Positions 32,998 through 40,474 of a DNA stretch of 64,000 nt are shown piece after piece. The DNA is from Flintibacter muris (GTDB taxonomy: Bacteria; Bacillota; Clostridia; Oscillospirales; Oscillospiraceae): positions 1 to 64,000 of the forward strand of contig NZ_CALPCP010000022.1 of the NCBI RefSeq assembly GCF_943192995.1, read 5' to 3'. The translations under genes and the position numbers were made by a program. Each line of letters begins with the position of its first letter. The first letter of the stretch is position 1. The notes under the pieces are model-generated. The model saw only the letters and a program-made list of their open reading frames with translations, searched no databases and had not been told where the DNA came from.

Positions 32998-33726
32998 TTA
33001 ATCCTGATCCCAGTTGTGGTAGACGTTCTGCACGTCGTCGTTTTCCTCCAGCAGGTCGATCAGCTTTTCCATGTTTTTGATGTCGCCCTCGTCGGTGAGC
33101 TTGACATAGTTCTGGGGGACCATCTGCACACCGGCCTCCAGGAAGGTGTAGCCCTTGGCCTCCAGGGCCTCGGTGACAGAGGCAAAGGAGTCGGGATCGG
33201 TGTAGACCTCAAAGACATCATCATCAGCCTGCATATCGTCAGCGCCGGCGTCCAGGGCGTCCATCATAACGGTATCCTCGTCCAGATCCTCAGACTCAAT
33301 GACGATCACGCCCTTTCGATCGAAGGACCAGGACACACAGCCGGTGGCCCCCAGGCCCTTGCCGTACTTGTCCAGCAGATGGCGCACCTCGGGAGCGGTG
33401 CGGTTGCGGTTATCGGTGAGGGCCTCCACAATGACAGCCACGCCGTTGGGGCCGTAGCCCTCGTAAACTACATTCTCAAAGCTGTCGGTGTTGCCGGAGC
33501 CCAGCGCCTTGTCAATGGTACGCTTGATGTTGTCGTTGGGCATGTTGGCCGCCTTGGCCTTGGCAATGACGGTAGCCAGGCGGGAGTTGTTGGCCGGGTC
33601 GCCGCTGCCGCCGGTCTTCACCGCCACAATCATCTCACGGGCGATTTTGGTAAAAATCTGGGAGCGCTTGGCGTCCGCTGCGCCCTTGGTCTTTTGTATG
33701 TTGTGCCACTTGGAATGTCCGGACAT
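32998..33726 (-). CDS. yebC: YebC/PmpR-family protein
   Basis: A 242-residue YebC family protein; the start SGHSKWHNIQKTKGAADAKRSQIFTKIAREM is diagnostic, with GYGPNGVAVIVEALTDNRNRT and KYGKGLGATGCVSWSFDRKG in the middle and an acidic C-terminal domain. The family was annotated as transcriptional regulators; recent work ties some members to relief of ribosome stalling at proline stretches. GGGGAAG lies upstream of the ATG. Confidence 0.95.
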   Translation of the reverse strand: MSGHSKWHNIQKTKGAADAKRSQIFTKIAREMIVAVKTGGSGDPANNSRLATVIAKAKAANMPNDNIKRTIDKALGSGNTDSFENVVYEGYGPNGVAVIVEALTDNRNRTAPEVRHLLDKYGKGLGATGCVSWSFDRKGVIVIESEDLDEDTVMMDALDAGADDMQADDDVFEVYTDPDSFASVTEALEAKGYTFLEAGVQMVPQNYVKLTDEGDIKNMEKLIDLLEENDDVQNVYHNWDQD

Positions 33727-33811
33727 GAATATCTTCCCCTTTTTGTGTAATAGGCGGAGGTATTATACCATTGTTTTATTCGGTTTGCAACCCCCGGGCA
33801 GGTTTTTTCCA

Positions 33812-33940
33812 CGGAAATCAATTTTGACTCCGCCGGGCGCGGCGACCCCGGCGCACCCTTGAGCAAAATCTGCCAGCCAGCGGCGGGCCGGGTCGTCCCG
33901 CCCTGCAAATTAGGCTGGATTTTCTCAAATTTGATTTCCG
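33812..33940. repeat. 129-bp nested inverted repeat element
   Basis: Terminal arms CGGAAATCAATTTTGA (33812-33827) and TCAAATTTGATTTCCG (33925-33940) match 15 of 16. An inner pair GAGCAAAATC..CCAGCC (33861-33878) with GGCTGGATTTTCTC (33913-33926) nests inside. The middle is GC-rich. It has the size and form of a MITE or fold-back element. No other copy noticed in the window. Confidence 0.65.
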
Positions 33941-33950
33941 TAAAACTTTT

Positions 33951-34532
33951 TTATCCCAGCGCCGCCACGGCCTCCTCAATGGCCGTCTCCTCCGCCTGCA
34001 TGGCCTTGAGGGTCAAATCCAGCAGCTTGTCCAGCTCCCAGCCCAGCAGCTCCGCCCCGTTGGCAATCACGTCACGGGAACAGCCGGCGGCAAATTTTTT
34101 GTCCTTAAACTTCTTTTTCAGGGACTTCAGCTCCATATCCGCCACACTTTTGGAGGGCCGCATCAGAGCCGCCGCGCCAATCAGGCCGGTGAGCTCGTCG
34201 CTGGCGTAGAGGACCTTCTCCATCTCATGCTCCGGCTTGATGTCCACCCGCAGGCCCCAGCCGTGGCTGGCGGTGGCCCGGATGGTGCGCTCATCCACCC
34301 CGGCCTGCTTCATCAGCTCCTGAGACTTCTCACAGTGCTCCTCGGGCCACATCTCAAAGTCCAGATCGTGGAGCAGGCCCACGACAGACCAGAAGTCCGC
34401 CTCCTCCCCGTAGCCCAGCTCCCGGGCATACCAGCCCATAACATGTTCCACTGTGATGGCGTGGCGCAGATGGAAGGGCTCTTTGTTGTATTGGGTCAGC
34501 AGGTTCCAGGCCTGCTCGCGGGTTATGGACAT
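33951..34532 (-). CDS. HD-domain phosphohydrolase-like protein
   Basis: 193 residues with an HD fold: HAITVEHVMGWYARELG supplies the first His, VVGLLHDLDFE the HD pair, and ASHGW plus YASDELTGLIGAAALMRP the later metal-site region. Likely metal-dependent hydrolase of an unknown phosphorylated substrate. AAAGGAAG precedes the ATG. Confidence 0.8.
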   Translation of the reverse strand: MSITREQAWNLLTQYNKEPFHLRHAITVEHVMGWYARELGYGEEADFWSVVGLLHDLDFEMWPEEHCEKSQELMKQAGVDERTIRATASHGWGLRVDIKPEHEMEKVLYASDELTGLIGAAALMRPSKSVADMELKSLKKKFKDKKFAAGCSRDVIANGAELLGWELDKLLDLTLKAMQAEETAIEEAVAALG

Positions 34533-34549
34533 ATGTTATCTTCCTTTCT

Positions 34550-34625
34550 GTAGGGGCGGCCTGCGGCCGCCCAAAATAATATTGCAGGGCATGCAAAAGA
34601 CGGGCGGCCACAGGCCGCCCCTACA
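34550..34625. repeat. Family A palindromic repeat, copy 3
   Basis: GTAGGGGCGGCCTGCGGCCG and GGGCGGCCACAGGCCGCCCC arms around about 32 bp of AT-richer centre, between the HD gene and degV. Confidence 0.85.
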
Positions 34626-34652
34626 CATTATGCACACAATCAGGTTGTTTTG

Positions 34653-35486
34653 TCAATAGGCCACCACAACTCCGCCGTCGTAGGCGTAGACGCTGGTGAT
34701 GCCCCCCGCCTCGGTAATAAGGATGTGGGCAAACTTGCACTTGGCCTCCACCATAGCCTTTACCTGAAAGGCACGCTCCAGGCAGTTACAGTGGCAGATG
34801 GCCAGGGTGCGGCCCACATGGCTGGCGTCGGCGGCAATTCTGTCCACCATCTTGGTCAGGGCCTGCTTCACTGTCAGGGCCTGGCCCAGCTTACAGATCT
34901 CCCCCTCGGGAGTGGCGCCCATAAACAGCTTGATTTTCAGCGCGCCGGTTATCACCGCCTGGAGCTTGGTGAGCCGGCCGTTTTTCCGCAGATTTTCCAG
35001 AGATTCCAGCACAAACATGGTCTGCATCTGGTAGATGAACTGTTCCACCTCAGTCACCACCCGCTTAAAGGGCATCCCGGCGGAGGCCAGCCGGTGGATG
35101 GCCATAGCCACCAGCAGCTCCCCGGAGGCGGCGGAGCAGGAGTTGAACACATGGACGTTGACTTCAGGGTCTTCCTCCTCCAGCAGGAGGCGGGCCTGTT
35201 CAGCGCTGTTGTGGGAGCCACTGAGCAGGGCGGACAGGGTCACCACATACACGTCGTCCGCCCCCCGGAAGGCGTCCAGATAGGCCTGGGGGGAAGGACA
35301 GGCGGTGGAGGGAGCGTCCTCGCTCTGGCGCATGGACCACAGCAGGTCGGCCTGGTCAAAGGTCTCGTCGTCCACAAAAGTACTGCCGTTGGAGTAGATG
35401 GTAAGGGGCACCTTGACAAAGGCCGGGTCTTTCAGCATGGCGGGGGTCAGGTCGCAGCAGCTGTCCACTACAATTTTAAAACTCAT
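34653..35486 (-). CDS. DegV-family fatty-acid-binding protein
   Basis: About 277 residues. DegV signatures: FKIVVDSCCDLTPAML at the start, VPLTIYSNGSTFVDDE, TACPSPQAYLDAFRGAD, VVTLSALLSGSHNSAEQA, and a C-terminal lobe (ESLENLRKNGRLTKLQAVITGALKIKL). DegV proteins are FakB-like: they present fatty acids to the FakA kinase for phospholipid synthesis. FakA is not in the window. ATG 35486 sits about 9 nt after CTGGAG. Confidence 0.9.
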   Translation of the reverse strand: MSFKIVVDSCCDLTPAMLKDPAFVKVPLTIYSNGSTFVDDETFDQADLLWSMRQSEDAPSTACPSPQAYLDAFRGADDVYVVTLSALLSGSHNSAEQARLLLEEEDPEVNVHVFNSCSAASGELLVAMAIHRLASAGMPFKRVVTEVEQFIYQMQTMFVLESLENLRKNGRLTKLQAVITGALKIKLFMGATPEGEICKLGQALTVKQALTKMVDRIAADASHVGRTLAICHCNCLERAFQVKAMVEAKCKFAHILITEAGGITSVYAYDGGVVVAY

Positions 35487-35600
35487 GTGTTTCATCTCCA
35501 GACGTGGTCTTTTAAATTAGATTTCACCAATTAGTTTACCATAGGTTTAGAGAGATGTAAAGAGGAAATTATCCGCCCCCAGAGGAAGGCAGCCACTAAT

Positions 35601-35650
35601 ATTAGTTTGCAGGGTACAAGCACCGTTAGCTTGCTACCATGCAAACTAAT
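35601..35650. repeat. Inverted repeat in the 35.5-35.7 kb gap
   Basis: Perfect arms ATTAGTTTGCA (35601-35611) and TGCAAACTAAT (35640-35650); inner AAGC/GCTT pairing extends the stem. It is followed by a T-rich stretch. Possible terminator or excision scar; the region holds no gene. Confidence 0.55.
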
Positions 35651-35690
35651 TTTGTATACCCTTTTACATTCTTTATGCCAAGAGAACATT

Positions 35691-35731
35691 TGTCAAGGGG
35701 GTTTTCACCATAAAGATGAAATCCCCCGACA
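35691..35731. terminator. Hairpin after the alpha/beta-hydrolase gene
   Basis: TGTCAAGGGGG (35691-35701) and CCCCCGACA (35723-35731) with an inner TTTCA/TGAAA stem. It lies 10 bp past the hydrolase stop; the U-tract is weak. Confidence 0.45.
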
Positions 35732-35741
35732 ATTTTAAAAC

Positions 35742-36488
35742 TTAGAGTTGTTCAATTAAGCGGTACATTTTTTCAACATAGAGATCTGGGTGATTTATAC
35801 TGATGTCGCCATGATAGAAACCGGGGAATACTTCCAAAGATGAATTTCGAATTGTCTGATGGATTATTTCAGCAGACTTTTTCATAATATCTTGTTCCTT
35901 GGAGCCGACCAAAATCAGTGCTTTTGTACAACAGTTTGCAAGACTGTGCTTCATCTGATAGTTGGCATTTGCCATAAGAAATGAAATCATGTCCGCTTTT
36001 GAAATCGCAGAGCTATCTCTATAGTACTCATCAAAAAAGGTAGGCTGAATGTGTAATGCTGCAAATTGCATCTTTGCGAACCAACGCTTTTTTATGAGAG
36101 GGTAACAAAATGAAAATGTTAGCTTTATTAATTGTGCGGTTGCTCTCATCGGCAAAATCAAGCTACTTTCTATCATGGCATATTGGCAAATGTCTTTTCG
36201 TTGTGATAAAACTTCTACGAGTATCTGCCCACCAAGGGATAGTCCGCCGATCAGAAAGACCTTTCCGCCCAAATGCTCATCAATGTATCCGATGATATGC
36301 TGTGCAGCATCTTCGATTGTTGTAAAACCACAGTCGCTACCATTGTGTCCGTCCAATATTGGAAGCAAAATGTGATATTTTTCTTTGAGGAGCATGGCTT
36401 CTTCTTTATAATTCCATGGAGCTAATCCGCCGCCATGTAAAAAGAGGATGGTCTTATCATGGTTGATACCATATTCTAAAAATTGCAT
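35742..36488 (-). CDS. Alpha/beta-fold hydrolase
   Basis: About 248 residues: ILFLHGGGLAPWNY carries the HGGG oxyanion motif, FLIGGLSLGGQILVEVL the nucleophile elbow (GLSLGG, Ser), and EVFPGFYHGDISINHPD the likely catalytic His. ATG 36488 is set by GGAGG 7 nt upstream. The gene is markedly AT-richer than its surroundings and sits beside a decayed segment, suggesting horizontal acquisition. Substrate unknown. Confidence 0.82.
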   Translation of the reverse strand: MQFLEYGINHDKTILFLHGGGLAPWNYKEEAMLLKEKYHILLPILDGHNGSDCGFTTIEDAAQHIIGYIDEHLGGKVFLIGGLSLGGQILVEVLSQRKDICQYAMIESSLILPMRATAQLIKLTFSFCYPLIKKRWFAKMQFAALHIQPTFFDEYYRDSSAISKADMISFLMANANYQMKHSLANCCTKALILVGSKEQDIMKKSAEIIHQTIRNSSLEVFPGFYHGDISINHPDLYVEKMYRLIEQL

Positions 36489-36529
36489 TTGTGCTCCTCC
36501 ATAATTCCCGATTTGTCGAATAGGCATAG

Positions 36530-36971
36530 ACTAAGTATACTATCATTACATGCGACTTTCAGCTATCATTTTTAGGTGTTGATAGTAGTAGCAAGCAATG
36601 CCCCGGTATATACCCGGCGCAGCTTGTTGGTGGCCGATGATCCCCAAGCCCCCAGTGATCGGCGCGGCTGCGTCCGATGCACAAGTCGCCGTTGGCGTCT
36701 ACTGGTATATACCGGCAGGGCAGGACACCCTGGCGGAGCCGCCCCCGGAGGGCGCACGGCTGCCGTCAGGCAGTACCACCGCTGGCCCCTGGCCGGTGGT
36801 GAGTAAGTGCGCTCTTCGAGAGGGCCGACAAAGGGAACAGAGCACCCAGGTCATCCCCGGACGCTCCCCCTTCGGTTCCCTCCTGCTGGTCGATCACCGC
36901 CTTTCCGGCCTGTGTCATTCTGCCACAAATGAACCGTCAGCCAATGTGTATTTGGGTGGTGAAACCACCCT
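36530..36971. other. Gene-poor segment, probable mobile-element remnant
   Basis: No convincing gene. Features: GGTATATACC-type palindromes at about 36606 and 36711, and a hairpin ACCACCG..TGGCC / GGCC..GGTGGT near 36780. At the right end (36930-37010) is an AT-rich stretch with GGGTGGTGAAACCACCC and a strong GAGGTG ribosome binding site plus ATG at 37007, which then hits TAG after a few codons. This right end looks like the leader of a lost gene, and it joins directly onto the truncated YdeI fragment. Confidence 0.4.
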
Positions 36972-37166
36972 TTACACAATACATCTCAGAAAAGAGGTGA
37001 AAACAACATGGCGGGCTAGGGCTTCTTCCAGGGCCTCTCCCGCCTTTACCGTTTTGGGTCCGCCCGGTTTGCCAAACAGCAGCCAAACACCTTCGCTTGA
37101 CAGACAGTTATCATTCAGCCAAGCCCGAAGCTGCGCTCTGTCCGCAAATATCATAATATCGCTCAT
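36972..37166 (-). pseudogene. Truncated YdeI/OmpD-associated family protein
   Basis: The first about 50 residues (IMIFADRAQLRAWLNDN, then SSEGVWLLFGKPGGPKTVKAGEALEEAL) match the N-terminus of YdeI-family proteins. After EEALA the expected CFGWIDG continuation is replaced by an unrelated tail ending at 36972. The break is at about 37013, where the gene-poor segment begins. ATG immediately follows the trmD stop. The product is probably non-functional. Confidence 0.7.
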
Positions 37167-37907
37167 TTACTCCTCCTCCAGCTCCTTTAACAGCTTCTGG
37201 TCCTCCTTGGAGGACAAATCCAGCTTTTCGTACAAATCGGGCCGGCGCTGTCTGGTGCGGAGGATGGACTGCTTTCTTCTCCACTGCTCCACCTTGGCGT
37301 GGTTGCCTGACAGAAGGATGGAGGGCACCGCCCGTCCGTGCCACACCTCTGGGCGGGAGTACTGGGGGGCCTCCAGCATCCCGTTCCAGTGGCTTTCGTT
37401 CTCGTAGCAGGAGGGGTCGGACAGTACCCCGGGCACCAGGCGGCACACCGCGTCGGCCACCGCCATAGCGGGAATCTCACCGCCGGTCATGACGAAGTCG
37501 CCAATGGAAATTTCCTCGTCCACGCACTCCTCAATAAACCGCTCGTCGATACCCTCGTAGTGGCCGCAGACCAGAATCAGCCGCTGGTAATCGTCCTTCA
37601 GCCGCCGGGCGTCCCGCTGGGTAAAGGTTTTTCCCGCCGGAGACATGTAGATGGTATGCACCCTCTCCCCCGCCTCATCACAGATGTGTTCCCAGCAGCG
37701 GAACAGCGGATCAGCCTGCATCACCGCACCCCGTCCCCCGCCGTAGGGGTAGTTGTCCACCTGCTTCTGCTTGTTTACGGTGTAGTCCCTGATCTGGTGG
37801 CACTCCACCCGGATATACCCCCGCTCCTGGCCCCGGCCCAAAACAGATTCGCACAGCATATCCCCCACTACATCGGGAAATAATGTCATAATGTCAATAC
37901 GGTACAT
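37167..37907 (-). CDS. trmD: tRNA (guanine(37)-N1)-methyltransferase
   Basis: A SPOUT-fold enzyme that methylates G37 of tRNAs reading CNN/CGG codons to prevent frameshifting. 246 residues with IDIMTLFPDVVGDML, QKQVDNYPYGGGRGAVMQADPLF, and the knot region LILVCGHYEGIDERFIEECVDEEISIGDFVMTGGE (SAM binding). rpsP, rimM and rplS, common neighbours, are absent here. Confidence 0.96.
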   Translation of the reverse strand: MYRIDIMTLFPDVVGDMLCESVLGRGQERGYIRVECHQIRDYTVNKQKQVDNYPYGGGRGAVMQADPLFRCWEHICDEAGERVHTIYMSPAGKTFTQRDARRLKDDYQRLILVCGHYEGIDERFIEECVDEEISIGDFVMTGGEIPAMAVADAVCRLVPGVLSDPSCYENESHWNGMLEAPQYSRPEVWHGRAVPSILLSGNHAKVEQWRRKQSILRTRQRRPDLYEKLDLSSKEDQKLLKELEEE

Positions 37908-37940
37908 GCTTGTCCCGCCTTTCTCATTGTCTACGGCAAT

Positions 37941-37969
37941 ATTATACGGGATTTGCCTCTTCTTTTCAA
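37941..37969 (-). promoter_or_regulatory. Promoter of trmD
   Basis: On the minus strand TTGAAA (37969-37964), 17-nt spacer, perfect TATAAT (37946-37941), about 34 nt before the ATG. Confidence 0.75.
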
Positions 37970-38055
37970 CGGATTCCGGGCAAATCAGAAAATTTCCTTC
38001 TATCCGCGACTTCCTCTCGCATTTTGGAAAAAAATATGCTATGATTGTTAAGAAA

Positions 38056-38190
38056 GAAAGCCTCCCTCTCTGAGGGAGGTGTCACGGCAAAGCCGTGACG
38101 GAGGGAGTTTGGCAAGCGGAACGGCTCCGTTCGACGTACTCCCTCAGTCACCGCCTGCGGCGGCGGCAGCTCCCTCAAAGAGGGATCCCT
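38056..38190. repeat. Family B palindromic repeat, copy 4
   Basis: AAAGCCTCCCTCTCTGAGGG, GTCACGGCAAAGCCGTGAC, a spacer with AACGGCTCCGTT, then CAGTCACCGCCTGCGGCGG and AGCTCCCTCAAAGAGGGA. It ends 27 bp before the flavodiiron start codon, so it contributes to that gene's leader. Confidence 0.85.
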
Positions 38191-38216
38191 AATTGATACG
38201 AAAGCGAGGTTTTTCT

Positions 38217-39569
38217 ATGTACTGTACCCGCAAGGTCACGGAAGACCTGATCTGGATCGGCGCCAACGACCGCCAGCACCCCATCTTTGAGGCGGCCCAC
38301 CCCGTCCCCCGGGGGATGTCCTACAACTCCTACCTGCTGCTGGACGAGAAGACCGTCCTCTTTGACACAGTGGACCGCTCTGTTCAGACCCAGTTCCTGG
38401 AAAATCTGGACCACGCCCTGGACGGCCGGAAGCTGGACTATATCTTTGTCCACCACATGGAGCCCGACCACGCCGCTACCCTGGGAGACCTTGTACTCCG
38501 TCACCCTGAGGCGAAGATTGTCTGCAACGGCAAGGCCATCAACATGATCCGCCAGTTCCACGCCACTGACCCCTCCGGGGCCATCCTGGTGGGTGAGGGG
38601 GACACCCTTTGTACCGGCAAGCACAACTTCACCTTTGTGGCCGCCCCCATGGTCCACTGGCCTGAAGTGGTGGTCAGCTACGACTCCACCGACAAGATTC
38701 TCTTCTCCGCTGACGGCTTCGGCTCCTTTGGCGCGCTGAACGGCGTTCTTTTCGCCGATGAGGTGGACTGGGAGCGGGACTGGCTGGACGAGGCCCGCCG
38801 GTACTACACCAATATCGTGGGCAAGTACGGCCCCCAGGTGATGGCCCTGCTGGGCAAGGCGTCCAAGCTGGACATCCAGATGATCTGTCCCCTCCACGGT
38901 CCTGTGTGGCGCAAAGACTTTAACCAGATTATTGACCGGTACGTCAAGTGGGCCTCTTACGAGCCTGAAGTTGACGGCGTGGTCATCCCCTTCGCCTCCA
39001 TCTATGGCCACACCGAGACCGCCGCCAACATCCTGGCCTGCCGCCTGGCCGAGTTGGGTATACCTGTCCAGATGCACGACGTGTCCGTCACCCATTACTC
39101 CTATGTGCTGTCCGACTGCTTTAAATACAGCCATATTGTCTTTGCCTGCCCCACTTACAACAACGGAATTTTCGATCCTATGGAGCACCTGCTCCGGGAC
39201 CTGGCACACCACAATCTGCAAAACCGCAAGGCGGCCCTCATCCAAAACGGCTCCTGGGCCCCCGCCAGCGGCAAGCTGATGTCAGAAATCCTGTCCGGGA
39301 TGAAGAATGTAGAGCTCATTGAGGCCCCTGTCACCCTCAAGTCCGCCCTGGCTCCCGGCCAGGAAGGTGAACTGGAGGGGCTGGCAAAAGCCCTGGCCGC
39401 CTCCGTGAAGGGCGAAGAGCCTGCTCCCGAGGAGGAGCCCGCACAGAATAAGCCCCAGGGCTTTGTCTGCAAAATCTGCGGTTTTATCTATGAGGGAGAC
39501 ACCCTCCCTGAGGATTACGTCTGCCCCATCTGCCGCCGTCCTGCCAGCGATTTCGAGCCCGTCCAATAA
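38217..39569 (+). CDS. Flavodiiron protein fused to rubredoxin
   Basis: A 450-residue FprA-type protein. The metallo-beta-lactamase-like diiron domain has HHMEPDHAATLG (H-x-E-x-D-H), a His in APMVHWPE, an Asp in FSADGFGSFG and a His in CPLHGPVW, so the ligand set is complete. A flavodoxin-like FMN domain follows (about 250-400, FASIYGHTETAAN). A Pro/Glu linker leads to a C-terminal rubredoxin (FVCKICGFIYEGDTLPEDYVCPICRRP). It reduces O2 to water or NO to N2O; the fused rubredoxin should deliver electrons directly, bypassing a separate protein. ATG 38217 follows a GAGG. Confidence 0.93.
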   Translation: MYCTRKVTEDLIWIGANDRQHPIFEAAHPVPRGMSYNSYLLLDEKTVLFDTVDRSVQTQFLENLDHALDGRKLDYIFVHHMEPDHAATLGDLVLRHPEAKIVCNGKAINMIRQFHATDPSGAILVGEGDTLCTGKHNFTFVAAPMVHWPEVVVSYDSTDKILFSADGFGSFGALNGVLFADEVDWERDWLDEARRYYTNIVGKYGPQVMALLGKASKLDIQMICPLHGPVWRKDFNQIIDRYVKWASYEPEVDGVVIPFASIYGHTETAANILACRLAELGIPVQMHDVSVTHYSYVLSDCFKYSHIVFACPTYNNGIFDPMEHLLRDLAHHNLQNRKAALIQNGSWAPASGKLMSEILSGMKNVELIEAPVTLKSALAPGQEGELEGLAKALAASVKGEEPAPEEEPAQNKPQGFVCKICGFIYEGDTLPEDYVCPICRRPASDFEPVQ

Positions 39570-39588
39570 CATCCGGCCATAGGAAACC

Positions 39589-39629
39589 GGCGCACCTCAG
39601 GCATTCCCGGGGTGCGCCAGTCTTTTATT
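39589..39629 (+). terminator. Terminator after the flavodiiron gene
   Basis: GGCGCACC (39589-39596) pairs with GGTGCGCC (39611-39618), extended through CTC/GGG; followed by TCTTTTATTT. Confidence 0.8.
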
Positions 39630-39635
39630 TCCCTC

Positions 39636-40301
39636 TTACAAAACAGGCTCCGCCAGTTCGCCTGTACAGCCCTGTCTAATCAGGCTGTGAAAGGCCTCCC
39701 AGGCCCGGGGCGGAATTTCCTGCGGAATCTGATATCCCTTCCGGACGTAGACCTCCATACGCTGAAAATCTCCTACGATAATATCAATGGCCGCCTGCTC
39801 CGTCAAACCCTGGTCCATGGAATTTTGAATATGCTCCTCCAGTGTAATTTGGGGTGAGGTAAAAATGGCATTGGCCTCCGGCCAATAGACCCCCATGGCA
39901 GCATACAGCCGCCGTGTCATGAAGGGCTTATGGACGCAGATAATCTGCCCCTGAGCCAGCCCCGCCCGCTCCAGTGTCTCCCGGGTAAACAGAATATTTT
40001 CCGCTGAGTTGGTGGAACGGTTCTCCAAAAGAATCGCCGTTTCCGGCACGCCATGCTCTACAGCGATGGCCGCAAAGCGCTCCGCCTCTGTCTGGCTCCA
40101 GCGGCCCAGGGTGTTGCGGCCCAATCCCCCGGTAAACAGCACCTTGGGGGCATAGCCGTCCCGGTAGAGCCGGGCGCACCGGAGCGGGATGGTGTCATTG
40201 ATACAGCCAAACCCCACAATGCAGTCCGCCGGCCGGAGCTCCATGTCCACACGCATATAGTCCCAAATTACCTTTAACTCCTGATAGACAGTTTCCGTCA
40301 A
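39636..40301 (-). CDS. YdcF-family (DUF218) protein
   Basis: A 221-residue DUF218 protein without an N-terminal membrane segment, like E. coli YdcF: DCIVGFGCINDTIPLRCARLYRDG, VLFTGGLGRNTLGRWSQTEAERFAA, ETAILLENRSTNSAENILFTRETL, and VHKPFMTRRLYAAMGVYWPEA. YdcF binds SAM in E. coli; the role here is unknown. It starts with TTG, 8 nt after AGGAGG. Confidence 0.88.
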   Translation of the reverse strand: MTETVYQELKVIWDYMRVDMELRPADCIVGFGCINDTIPLRCARLYRDGYAPKVLFTGGLGRNTLGRWSQTEAERFAAIAVEHGVPETAILLENRSTNSAENILFTRETLERAGLAQGQIICVHKPFMTRRLYAAMGVYWPEANAIFTSPQITLEEHIQNSMDQGLTEQAAIDIIVGDFQRMEVYVRKGYQIPQEIPPRAWEAFHSLIRQGCTGELAEPVL

Positions 40302-40383
40302 GCAAATGACCTCCTAAACCGCGCCAAACCCTTGGGCCGCAGCTTGTTTGTGGGGATTATAGCAGTGGGAAAAACAAATGTCA

Positions 40384-40445
40384 AGGGGTGGCCTGCGGCC
40401 GCCCGCAGGGTCTGTTAAAAACGGGCGGCCAAAGGCCGCCCCTAC
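40384..40445. repeat. Family A palindromic repeat, copy 4
   Basis: AGGGGTGGCCTGCGGCCGCCC and GGGCGGCCAAAGGCCGCCCC arms with a GCAGGGTCTGTTAAAAAC centre; shortest full copy. Confidence 0.85.
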
Positions 40446-40474
40446 ATAAAATTTGCGATCGGGACCTCTCCTGG

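Noticed and set aside
36598-37407. 269-codon plus-strand frame across 36.6-37.4 kb
   Set aside because: It runs through the YdeI fragment and the opposite strand of trmD; the Pro/Ser-rich translation has no recognisable domain or ribosome binding site.
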